Assembly: GCA_947307365.1 (NCBI GenBank)
Contig: CAMZIY010000010.1
Location: forward strand, 1-35,069
Source: an uncultured Clostridia bacterium
Lineage (GTDB): Bacteria; Bacillota; Clostridia; Oscillospirales; Oscillospiraceae
Direction: 5' to 3'
Length of the DNA stretch: 35,069 nt
The notes beneath the pieces are model-generated. The model did no database searches. It worked only from the letters and a program-made list of their open reading frames with translations, and was not told where the DNA came from. Below are positions 7,886 through 16,544 of the stretch, piece by piece. A program made the translations under genes and the position numbers. The stretch's first letter is position 1. Each line of letters starts with the position of its first letter.

Positions 7886-9581
7886 ATAACGTATTGTAAT
7901 GGATGGTGACGCCGTCCAGCCCGGTATTTCCGCTCTTCACGGTGATCGCCGCCCAAGAGGTCTCCCCCGCGCCGTAGTAGATATCCGTCAGCCCCGGGCA
8001 GGAGTTAAAGGCGTAATCGCCGATGGTTGTCACGGTGGCTGGGATATTGAGATAAGTCACGCTCTGGCAGCCCCGCAGCAGATTTTTGGGGATCTGAGCT
8101 GCCTCAGGACTGAGGGTGAGGGTTTTCAAAGCCGGGCAGTTTCGGAAGCTGCCGTCTTCGGCATTGCTGGCCCCGATGGAGGTGAGGGATGCGGGAATAT
8201 TGATGCTCTTCAAGGCTGTGCAGCCCTTGAATACCGCAGTGCCCATGCTGCGGAGCCCCTCGGAGAGCGTCACCGTGGTCAGTGCCGCGCAGTCCGCAAA
8301 AGCTGCACCGTCGATCAGCGTAACGCAGCCTGGGACGGACAGCTTCGTCAGGCTCTTGCAGCCCTGGAAAGCGCCGCTGCCTATGGACGTCACGCCGTTG
8401 GGTATACTCAGCTCCGCCAGGGCCGTGCAGCCCGCAAAGGCGCTTGAGGGAATGGTGGTCACCGTGGAGGAGATCCGCACCGTTTTCAGGCTCGTGCAGC
8501 CCGCAAAAGCATAGCTCCCGATCTTCTCGATGGTATCCGGGATCGTAAGGCTTGTGACGCCCGGGCAGCCACGAAGCAGGCTGTAGGGGATCGCGGTGAG
8601 TTCCGGGCTGAAGGAAACGGACTTCAGCGCAGTGCAGCCGTTGAAGATCCCGTCTCCATTGTTGCTGGCGCTGACGTTTTTCAGCGTGGAGGGAATATAA
8701 ATGCCGGTGAGACCGGTGCAATCCCTGAAAGCTTGGGCGCCAAGGGTGACGAGACCTTCCGACAGCCGAACTGAGGTGAGGCCGGTGCAGCCCTTGAAGG
8801 CTGTGTAGCCGATGCTCTCCACGCTGCCCGGGACGGACAGCGTCGTCAGGCTCGTGCAGTCCTGGAAAGCGCCGCTGCCCACAGAAGTAACGCTGTTGGG
8901 GAGGTTCAGCTCCGCCAGGGCCGTGCAGCCCGCAAAGGCGCTGCTGCCGACGGTCTCCACCGAAGAGGGGATGCGTACAGACGCGAGTCCCGTGCAGTTC
9001 GCAAAGGCATAGTCGCCGATGGTCGTCACCGTATTGGGGATGTCGATGCTCGTCAGGCCCGTGCAGCCCCGGAGGAGGCTGTATGGCAGTTCCGTGATAC
9101 CCGGGGCGAAGGTGACGGCATCCAGCGACGAGCAGCCGGAAAACGGTGCGTCGCCGGCATTGGCAGCGTGGAGCGTGGTCAGGGTGGAGGGGATGTAGAT
9201 ATGGGTCAAGGCGCAGTTGCCGAAGGCACGGTTATGCAGCTCGCATAGGCCCTCCGTCAGGTCCGCCGTCACCAGCGCGGTACAGCCGTAAAAGGCCTCA
9301 TAGCCGATGGTCGTCACGCTGGAGGGAATCACAATGCTGACCAGGAAATCGCTGTTCCGAAACGCATTGCTGCCGATCCTTGTCACGGCCACTCCGCCGA
9401 TGGACGAGGGGATCTTGATATCGGGGGCAAGGCCCCGATAGCCGGTGATGGACAGGGTCCCGTCGTCCAGGGTCTGGGTTTCCCACAGCGAGTCCGCCGC
9501 CTGCACTGCTCCCGGCAGCAAGGCCAGCAGAAACGCCATTGTCAAGATCAAAGAGAAGAGCTTTTTTGCCGTTTTTTTCAT
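6774..9581 (-). CDS. Secreted BspA-type leucine-rich repeat (LRR_5) protein with four C-terminal Ig-like repeats, about 935 aa
   Basis: Signal peptide MKKTAKKLFSLILTMAFLLALLPGAVQAA; repeated LRR units of the form IGSYAFAGCTSLKTVRISSTVTTI; C-terminal repeats GEKITWTAA.SGGSG.LQYYF.LYKDG..KTR.YST...SYTPTE.GTYKVRVYVKDA. SD aagggggat upstream of ATG at 9581. Confidence 0.93.
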   Translation of the reverse strand: MKKTAKKLFSLILTMAFLLALLPGAVQAADSLWETQTLDDGTLSITGYRGLAPDIKIPSSIGGVAVTRIGSNAFRNSDFLVSIVIPSSVTTIGYEAFYGCTALVTADLTEGLCELHNRAFGNCALTHIYIPSTLTTLHAANAGDAPFSGCSSLDAVTFAPGITELPYSLLRGCTGLTSIDIPNTVTTIGDYAFANCTGLASVRIPSSVETVGSSAFAGCTALAELNLPNSVTSVGSGAFQDCTSLTTLSVPGSVESIGYTAFKGCTGLTSVRLSEGLVTLGAQAFRDCTGLTGIYIPSTLKNVSASNNGDGIFNGCTALKSVSFSPELTAIPYSLLRGCPGVTSLTIPDTIEKIGSYAFAGCTSLKTVRISSTVTTIPSSAFAGCTALAELSIPNGVTSIGSGAFQGCKSLTKLSVPGCVTLIDGAAFADCAALTTVTLSEGLRSMGTAVFKGCTALKSINIPASLTSIGASNAEDGSFRNCPALKTLTLSPEAAQIPKNLLRGCQSVTYLNIPATVTTIGDYAFNSCPGLTDIYYGAGETSWAAITVKSGNTGLDGVTIHYNTLFPPTVTANKTSAAVGSAITWTAAASGGSGTLQYYFILYKDGAKLKTRSYSTKNTYSYTPTEPGTYRVRVYVKDAADTKVNKLSSGVTVTAAAPLTLSSIKADKTSASAGEKITWTAAASGGSGSLQYYFILYKDGTKLKTRAYSTTQIFSYTPTEAGTYKVRVYVKDANDTKLNKLSTAVTVTPAGPSISSVKAGVTSAYAGEKITWTAATSGGSGTLQYYFNLYKDGVRIKTRAYSTANTFSYTPTEAGTYKVRVYVKDAAENKVNKLSAAVAVTLGPPAVISVKAGKTTAAVGEKITWTAAAVGSEQPLQYYFIVYKDGVRVKTRAYSTANTFSYTPTESGTYKVRVYVKDAAETKVNKLSGSVTVTG
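8045..9090 (-). repeat. Higher-order LRR super-repeat, period 166 aa / 498 bp, two full copies plus partial copies
   Basis: Corresponding codons of the YSLLRGC / YSLLRGC / KNLLRGC motifs are spaced exactly 498 bp (codons near 9081, 8583 and 8085). Each copy is six 23-aa LRRs plus one 28-aa variant. Confidence 0.85.
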
Positions 9582-9623
9582 CGTTTGTCGATCCCCCTTG
9601 CAATTGAGTATCTTCTTGTGATA

Positions 9624-9652
9624 ATTGTATTCCCCCATTTCACATCTGTCAA
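9624..9652 (-). promoter_or_regulatory. Candidate sigma-A promoter of the LRR surface-protein gene
   Basis: Minus strand TTGACA-N17-TACAAT (-35 at 9652..9647, -10 at 9629..9624). Confidence 0.7.
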
Positions 9653-9684
9653 TCACCGGGGACGCAAGGAAAGGTACGCAACAT

Positions 9685-9720
9685 AAAAATCGGGGGCGGA
9701 CCGCATCGCGGCCCGCCCCC
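9685..9720 (-). terminator. Terminator of hsp20
   Basis: Stem gggggcggaccgc-atc-gcggcccgccccc preceded on the + strand by aaaaa (U-run on the minus transcript). Confidence 0.75.
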
Positions 9721-9735
9721 GGGAGTTTATTCGGT

Positions 9736-10182
9736 TCAGCCTTCGATCTGGATCGTCTTCCGCTCGGGCAGCTTCTTCTGCTCCACCTTGGGGAAGTCCA
9801 GGGTGAGGACGCCGTTTTCGAATTTGGCCTTGATATCCTCTTCCTCCAGATTCTCGCCCACGTAGTAGCTCCGGCTCATACTGCCGGAGAACCGCTCCTG
9901 ATGCACCAGACGGCCTTTCTTATCCTTTTCTTCCTCTTCGACGCCCTTGGCGGCGCTGACGGTAAGGTAGCCGTTACTGAGCTGCAGCTGGATCTGGTCC
10001 TTCTTGAAGCCCGGCAGATCCACGGACAGCTCATAGCCATCCTCATGCTCCTTCAGGTCGGTCTTCATGACCCGGGCCGCATTCTTGCCGTACAGCTTCT
10101 TCTCCAAATCGGTCCCAAAGCCTCTGAACGGGAAATCCATCCAGTCATCAAACAAACTCTCTCCAAAAATACTCGGCAACAT
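9736..10182 (-). CDS. Small heat shock protein, Hsp20/alpha-crystallin family, 148 aa
   Basis: MLPSIFGESLFDDWMDFPF...MKTDLKEHEDGYELSVDLPGFKKDQIQLQLSNGYLTVSAAK...FSGSMSRSYYVGENLEEEDIKAKFENGVLTLDFPK; SD aggagg 8 nt upstream. Confidence 0.95.
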   Translation of the reverse strand: MLPSIFGESLFDDWMDFPFRGFGTDLEKKLYGKNAARVMKTDLKEHEDGYELSVDLPGFKKDQIQLQLSNGYLTVSAAKGVEEEEKDKKGRLVHQERFSGSMSRSYYVGENLEEEDIKAKFENGVLTLDFPKVEQKKLPERKTIQIEG

Positions 10183-10266
10183 AAGTCATTCCTCCTCACT
10201 TATTTTGTTACCTGAGCAAGGGGAAGGAGGTCATTCATTCGATCTCTGTTCCTTTGTTCGGCTCCT

Positions 10267-10294
10267 ATTATAGCACCGGTTTTAGCACTGTCAA
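10267..10294 (-). promoter_or_regulatory. Consensus sigma-A promoter of hsp20
   Basis: Minus strand TTGACA (10294..10289)-N16-TATAAT (10272..10267). Confidence 0.8.
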
Positions 10295-10308
10295 GAGGTG
10301 AGTGCTAA
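10282..10308. promoter_or_regulatory. CIRCE operator (HrcA binding site)
   Basis: TTAGCACTg-N9-GAGTGCTAA; one mismatch to the CIRCE consensus TTAGCACTC-N9-GAGTGCTAA, overlapping the hsp20 -35 box. Confidence 0.93.
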
Positions 10309-10365
10309 TTTCTCTGTAAACAGTTTGTGAACGAATTTCATATACTTTGTGAACGGGAGAAAACA

Positions 10366-11214
10366 TCAGCCGGAAATCCAGGCTTTTACCGCCTCCAGCC
10401 TCTTCAGGGCCTCCTCCCGGCCTATGCGGTATACCCGCTCCAGCTCTTTCGGGTTCTTTTCCGTCCGGCCGATCCCCGGATCCTCCGGAGGCCGGATCGC
10501 CAGCAGCTCCCCGGCTTCCTCCCGCCGGTCGATCTCCTCCATGATGGCGTTATACCGCCAGGGACGGAGCTCCAGGGCCTCCGCCACCTTGGGATACTCC
10601 CCCAGGGCCAGGCGCATGGGCAGGAGGAAGGGGACGGACTTCTTCCGGTATCCCTTCGCCCGGGTGAGGATCAGCACGTTCCGGTCATACCCCCGCTTTT
10701 CCATGAAGTGCAGGGGCAGAGGCTCCACGATCCCCCCGTCCAGCAGGAGTTTGTCCCCCGCCTTCACCGGACGGGAGACCAGGGGCATGGAGGCGGAGCC
10801 CCGGATCCAGGCGATATCCTCCTCATACCCGTCGGTGCACAGATGATACAGGAGCTTCCCGGTGCGCACGTCCGCAGCCCCCACCCAGAATTCCATGGGG
10901 TTCTTTTCAAAGGCTTCGTGGTCGAAGGGATCCAGCACCTCGGGCAGCTCCCGGTAGCAGAAGTCCGCCCCATACAGGTCCCCGGTGCGCAGGAGGGACC
11001 GGAGACCGCAGTACCGGGGATCCCGGCTGTATTTCAGATTGTAGCGCAGGGCCCGGCCCGGCTGACGGGATTTATAGTTGATGCCGAAGGTGGCCCCGGC
11101 GGAGATGCCCGCCGCGCCGTCGAACTCCACGCCCTGCTCCAGGAACACGTCGATGACGCCGCAGGTGAACAGGCCCCGCATGGCGCCGCCCTCCATGATG
11201 AGTGCCGTTTTCAC
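10366..11214 (-). CDS. Patatin-like phospholipase family protein, 282 aa
   Basis: MKTALIMEGGAMRGLFTCGVIDVFLEQGVEFDGAAGISAGATFG (patatin GGAMRG and GxSxG), DGGIVEP (catalytic D-G-G). Confidence 0.92.
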   Translation of the reverse strand: MKTALIMEGGAMRGLFTCGVIDVFLEQGVEFDGAAGISAGATFGINYKSRQPGRALRYNLKYSRDPRYCGLRSLLRTGDLYGADFCYRELPEVLDPFDHEAFEKNPMEFWVGAADVRTGKLLYHLCTDGYEEDIAWIRGSASMPLVSRPVKAGDKLLLDGGIVEPLPLHFMEKRGYDRNVLILTRAKGYRKKSVPFLLPMRLALGEYPKVAEALELRPWRYNAIMEEIDRREEAGELLAIRPPEDPGIGRTEKNPKELERVYRIGREEALKRLEAVKAWISG

Positions 11215-11235
11215 GATACCGCCCCTTTCCCGCGT

Positions 11236-11264
11236 ATTATACCCGCCTCCCCGCGGATTGACAA
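11236..11264 (-). promoter_or_regulatory. Candidate promoter of the patatin-like gene
   Basis: Minus strand TTGTCA-N17-TATAAT (-35 at 11264..11259, -10 at 11241..11236). Confidence 0.6.
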
Positions 11265-11285
11265 GCGCCGGGGATATGGTACAAT
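11258..11285 (+). promoter_or_regulatory. Candidate promoter of the esterase gene
   Basis: TTGACA (11258-11263)-N16-TACAAT (11280-11285). Confidence 0.65.
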
Positions 11286-11320
11286 TTCATCAGAAACGAT
11301 CATAACAGGAGGATACTCAC

Positions 11321-12373
11321 ATGGCCAAAAAGATCGCCTATTCCTACGTGCCGGACCGGGGCTGGACCGGCAAGGGCTTCTCCATCCCCCACGCGGCGGT
11401 GCCCCGGGAGGAAGTGCGCCTCACCCTGGCTCCCCGGGGCCGGGAACCCTACGAGGTGCCCATCGCCAAGGTGGAAAAGCGGGGCGAGCTGCTGAAGATC
11501 ACCCCGGCGGAATTCGACTACCGTTCCAATTGGACCCTGCGCATCGGCAAGGACGCCTACACCCGGAAGGAGATGGACGAGGAGCTCTGCGAGGGGCTGG
11601 AGCAGTTCGCCCCCGGGAAGAAGGGCGACGTGCTGTACCGCCTGTACTCCCCCAAGGCCTCGACTCCCAGGCCCATGATCCTCTTCCTCCACGGCGGCGG
11701 CAACGGGGGCACGGACAACATCACCCAGATCGCGGCGGATCTGAGCTGCAACCATTTTGTGAAGAAGTATCCGGATTTCTACGTTCTGGCCCCCCAGGCC
11801 CAGGAACCGGACTTCTCCATGATGGTGGGCCGCATCGGAAAGATCGACTTCGCTCACAGCGACCAGGACGGGGACTTCGGCTGGTCCCGCCGGTACCTGG
11901 GAGAGGTGTGCGACCTGATCCGGGGCATGATCAAAGACGGCAAAGTGGATCCCCGCCGGGTATACGTCACGGGGATGTCCATGGGCGGCGCCGGGACCCT
12001 CCGGGCCATGAGCGTGGGAGCCGGGCTCTTCGCCGCGGCGGTGCCCGTATGCCCCACCATGACCCCGGAGACCTTCGCCATCCTGAAGGGCCTGGTGCAC
12101 GCCAAGCTCTGGATCGCCACCAGCTACGTGGACCACACCATTTATCGGCACAAGTACATCGTGGACGGGATCCTGGCCCTGCGGGACGCGGGAAACCGGG
12201 ACGCCCATCTCACCCTGTACAGCCCGGAGGAGCTGCAGAAATACGGCATCGCCACGGATCCGGACCTCTCCTACCCGGAGCTGTTCTCCCAGAACCATAT
12301 GTCCTGGGTGCCCACCTACCACGATGAGTACGGCATCATGAGCTGGCTCACGGAGCAGGTGCTGGAGGCCTGA
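11321..12373 (+). CDS. Alpha/beta-hydrolase, esterase/predicted peptidase (CE1-like), 350 aa
   Basis: PRPMILFLHGGGNGGTDN...RRVYVTGMSMGGAGTLRAM...; SD aggagg upstream. Confidence 0.82.
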   Translation: MAKKIAYSYVPDRGWTGKGFSIPHAAVPREEVRLTLAPRGREPYEVPIAKVEKRGELLKITPAEFDYRSNWTLRIGKDAYTRKEMDEELCEGLEQFAPGKKGDVLYRLYSPKASTPRPMILFLHGGGNGGTDNITQIAADLSCNHFVKKYPDFYVLAPQAQEPDFSMMVGRIGKIDFAHSDQDGDFGWSRRYLGEVCDLIRGMIKDGKVDPRRVYVTGMSMGGAGTLRAMSVGAGLFAAAVPVCPTMTPETFAILKGLVHAKLWIATSYVDHTIYRHKYIVDGILALRDAGNRDAHLTLYSPEELQKYGIATDPDLSYPELFSQNHMSWVPTYHDEYGIMSWLTEQVLEA

Positions 12374-12378
12374 GCGCC

Positions 12379-13593
12379 ATGGCTTACAAGACTGCCGCCC
12401 TGGTCATCCTGGCCGCGGTGTACCTGTACCGGCTCTGCCTGCACTGGTTGAATTGGCGCAGCGCGGACCGGCCCATCCCGGAGAACGTAAAGGACGTGTA
12501 CGACCCGGAGACCTACGCCAAATGGCGTGCCTACCATGGGGAGACCAGCCGTCTGGGCCTCGTCTCCGTCACCCTGGGTTTTCTGCCGACCTTCCTTCTC
12601 ATCCTGTTCGACGCCTATCCCGCCTTCGCCCGCCTCTTCCCGGAGGATATTTACACCCAGGCCGCGGCGGTGCTCATCCTCTACGCCCTGTCCGGGCTGG
12701 TGAGCATCCCGGCGGAGTACTTCGGCACCATGGTGATCGAGGAAAAATACGGCTTCAACCGCTCCACGAAGAAGACCTTCTGGCTGGACCAGCTGAAGAG
12801 TTTCCTCATCGGCCTCATCGTCTCCTTCGCCGTCGCCTATCTCCTTCTGGCTCTCCACCTGGCCCTGGGGGACTGGCTGATCCTGGTCTTCGCCCTGATC
12901 CTCATGGCGATGATCCTGGGGATCTCCTTCCTGTACCCCTTCCTGAGCCGCATTTTCAACAAGTTCACCCCTCTGGAGGAGGGGGAGCTGCGGGAGAAGC
13001 TCACGGGGCTGCTGGAGAAACACGGGTATAAGGTCCGGGCTATCCAGGTCATGGACGCCTCCCGCCGCAGCACCAAGTCCAACGCCTACTTCACCGGCTT
13101 CGGCCGGATGAAGACCATCGTGCTGTACGACACCCTGGTGCAGGCCATGACCCCGGAGGAGATCTGCGCCGTGTTCGCCCATGAACTGGGCCACGGCCTG
13201 CATAAGGACACCTTGAAAAATCAGGCGCTGAGCTTCCTGCAGATCGCCGTCCTGGCGGTGTTGGCCTGGCTCACCCTGCGTACGGAGTCCCTTTTTGCCT
13301 CATTCGGCTTTTCCGCGGTGAACTACGGCTTTGCCCTCCTCCTCATCATGGAGGTGGAGTTCGCCCTGATCTCCCCCCTGTTCAGCCTGCTGGTGAACGC
13401 CTTTTCCCGCCGGGCGGAGCACCGGGCAGACGCCCAGGCGGTGGGGGATGGATACGGAGAAGCCCTGGTCTCCGCCCTCAAGACCCTGGGAAGGGAGAAT
13501 TTCTCCAACCTCTCCCCGGATCCCCTGCTGGTGAAGCTGGAATATTCCCACCCGCCCCTGAGCGACCGAATCGAAGCCATACGGGGAGAATGA
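12379..13593 (+). CDS. M48 family metallopeptidase (Ste24/CAAX protease-like), 404 aa
   Basis: Multiple TM segments; VFAHELGHGLHKDT (HExxH), FSRRAEHRADAQAV; N-terminal Ste24-like region AEYFGTMVIEEKYGFNRSTKKTFWLDQLKS. Confidence 0.92.
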   Translation: MAYKTAALVILAAVYLYRLCLHWLNWRSADRPIPENVKDVYDPETYAKWRAYHGETSRLGLVSVTLGFLPTFLLILFDAYPAFARLFPEDIYTQAAAVLILYALSGLVSIPAEYFGTMVIEEKYGFNRSTKKTFWLDQLKSFLIGLIVSFAVAYLLLALHLALGDWLILVFALILMAMILGISFLYPFLSRIFNKFTPLEEGELREKLTGLLEKHGYKVRAIQVMDASRRSTKSNAYFTGFGRMKTIVLYDTLVQAMTPEEICAVFAHELGHGLHKDTLKNQALSFLQIAVLAVLAWLTLRTESLFASFGFSAVNYGFALLLIMEVEFALISPLFSLLVNAFSRRAEHRADAQAVGDGYGEALVSALKTLGRENFSNLSPDPLLVKLEYSHPPLSDRIEAIRGE

Positions 13594-13671
13594 ATCGCCC
13601 GCTGCGCGGGTGTGGATTGAGCTGCGGTCATGAATTGCGCCTTCCGGCACGTGAATTGCCCTGCGGGCATA
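13591..13671. repeat. Short array of about four imperfect ~20-bp palindromic units
   Basis: tgaatcGCCCGCTGCGCGGGtg / tggattgagctgcggtca / tgaattGCGCCTTCCGGCacg / tgaattGCCCTGCGGGCata; unit starts 13591, 13612, 13631, 13652. Confidence 0.6.
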
Positions 13672-13673
13672 AC

Positions 13674-13710
13674 AAAGCCGGGTCTGCCTTTTTTCGGCAG
13701 GCCCGGCTTT
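13674..13710. terminator. Bidirectional terminator between the M48 gene and deoB
   Basis: 15-bp stem aaagccgggtctgcc / ggcaggcccggcttt (one G-U wobble) with flanking A/T. Confidence 0.85.
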
Positions 13711-13719
13711 CCGGTTTTG

Positions 13720-14889
<1,170 letters not shown>

Positions 14890-14911
14890 CGTTCACGTCA
14901 CCTCAATCCTT

Positions 14912-15652
14912 CTATTTGCGGAAACGGGGCGTCCTGGCCTCAAAGGTGACCAGCAGCTCCCGCAGGATCTCCGGCAGGGGGACATCCGTATGCAGAGGCC
15001 GGAGGAAGCGGTATTTCTGCCGCGCCGCCTCTTTCCTCTTCCGGATGCTCTCCTTTACCGCATCAAAACGCACCACCACGTCATTTTCCGCGGCGAAGCG
15101 CCGGAGCTTCGCCGTCAGGTTGGCGGAATTCACCACATCCAGGATGAAAAAGCCGAAGAAAAGGCCGATGAAGAAGGAGAAGGCCAGGTTTTGAGAGAGC
15201 CAGTCCAATGCATGAAGGATCCGGGGATGGATCAGGAAATAGTACAGAGCGCCCAGGAGCGCCCAGGCCAGGGAGAATTTGGGGCAGATGATCCCCTGGA
15301 TATTCCCCCACTGATCCGTATAGTCCCACAGGCGCACCTTCGCCACCCGCAGGGCCAGGAGGCCCGCGACGTATTCGATCCCCGTCATGGCCAGGGCCAT
15401 GACGGCAAAGAGGGCGATCCGCTTCCACACCGGGTCCCGGATCAGGTCTGCGCTCTCCAGGAAAGTAAGCAGATACAGGATGCACAGGCCGCTGCCATAC
15501 AGGGGAAGCCAGGGTCCGGTGCAGAAACCGGGGTTGATCCATCGGCGCTCCGGGTTCGCCCGGGAGAAAAAGCGGCGGAAGAAAACCTCCAGCACCCATC
15601 CCGCCACGGAACCCAGGAAAAACAGATATGCGAAGATGAGGAAAAGGGGCAT
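14912..15652 (-). CDS. Putative ABC transporter permease/CmpB-type membrane protein (ABC_trans_CmpB family), 246 aa
   Basis: FLGSVAGWVLEVFFRRFFSRANPERRWINPGFCTGPWLPLYGSG...LWDYTDQWGNIQGIICPKFSLAWALLGALYYFLIHP. Confidence 0.85.
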   Translation of the reverse strand: MPLFLIFAYLFFLGSVAGWVLEVFFRRFFSRANPERRWINPGFCTGPWLPLYGSGLCILYLLTFLESADLIRDPVWKRIALFAVMALAMTGIEYVAGLLALRVAKVRLWDYTDQWGNIQGIICPKFSLAWALLGALYYFLIHPRILHALDWLSQNLAFSFFIGLFFGFFILDVVNSANLTAKLRRFAAENDVVVRFDAVKESIRKRKEAARQKYRFLRPLHTDVPLPEILRELLVTFEARTPRFRK

Positions 15653-15661
15653 AGCCGGTCC

Positions 15662-16375
15662 TCACCTCCGGAAAACGCCGGGCAGGAGCCGGAAATACTG
15701 CTTCATGAGGATGGATCCCTCCACGGAATCCGGGGCGAAGAGCCGCCCGGACCGCTCCGAAAGCACCGGCAGGAGCTTGTAGCACAGGAACAGGAGCAGT
15801 CCCGCCAGCAGGATCCCCAGGACGGCGCCCAGGATGCCTCCCAGGGCCCGGTTCGTCTCGTTCACCAGCGGGATATGGTCGATCAGCGGGGCGATCACCC
15901 CGTTGAACAGGAGGCGCAGAAGGAGGGAGGCCAGGATCAGTCCCAGAAGGAACAGGATCCATCCCGCCAGCCGCCGGGCGATGAGCTGGGCGGCGCTGGC
16001 CACCGCGGAGGCGCCGCTTTCCCGCATCTGCAGGACCTGCTCCGGAATGTTCAGCTTCAGAAAGGCGGGAAGCTCCGCGTTGTCCAGGATCCGCTGCAGG
16101 TTCTCCAGCAGGTCCGAGAGGCCCAGATTGTCCTTGGCCCGTTCCAATACACGGCCGATGGCCGGGGCGATCCACAGCTCCGCCACCGTATCCGCCAGCA
16201 GATTCTTCAGGATGATGCCGGCCCAGATGCCGCCTATCAGGGAGATCAGCCCGCCCAGCATCCGCACCAGTCCGCTGCGGGCGCCGGATACGAGCTTCCA
16301 GACGATGATGGCCAGCAGGACCACGTCCGCCAGGATCCCCGCGTTCAGGCTCATGGATGCGACCATTGGATTCAT
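15662..16375 (-). CDS. CvpA family membrane protein, about 237 aa
   Basis: MNPMVASMSLNAGILADVVLLAIIVWKLVSGARSGLVRMLGGLISLIGGIWAGIILKNLLAD...NRALGGILGAVLGILLAGLLLFLCYKLL; SD gaggaggag upstream of ATG at 16375. Confidence 0.82.
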   Translation of the reverse strand: MNPMVASMSLNAGILADVVLLAIIVWKLVSGARSGLVRMLGGLISLIGGIWAGIILKNLLADTVAELWIAPAIGRVLERAKDNLGLSDLLENLQRILDNAELPAFLKLNIPEQVLQMRESGASAVASAAQLIARRLAGWILFLLGLILASLLLRLLFNGVIAPLIDHIPLVNETNRALGGILGAVLGILLAGLLLFLCYKLLPVLSERSGRLFAPDSVEGSILMKQYFRLLPGVFRR

Positions 16376-16544
16376 CTTGTCTCCTCCTCTCACGCGCCGG
16401 GTCCCGGAAAGGTCCGGCGCCGTTTCTCCGTTTACCAGCTTATGCGCGGGCTGCGCCCGGGTTTCCGCGCCGCCCGACGGCGCGGTCATTCTTCCATCTG
16501 TTGGACGCCCGGAGCCTCGGAAGGTTCCTTCCCCGGTCCTCCGC

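Noticed and set aside
6513-7889. 458-aa plus-strand ORF with internal repeats (LVDLxxxGVLHxDxDxxGPG)
   Set aside because: Its repeats are the antisense translation of the Ig-like repeat array of the LRR gene.
6774-9090. Possible CRISPR-like periodicity
   Set aside because: Repeats are in-frame protein repeats with diverged copies, not identical short repeats with unique spacers; no cas genes present.
10327-12327. 666-aa plus-strand ORF spanning the patatin-like gene and the esterase gene
   Set aside because: Out-of-frame read across two supported genes on opposite strands and their promoter region.
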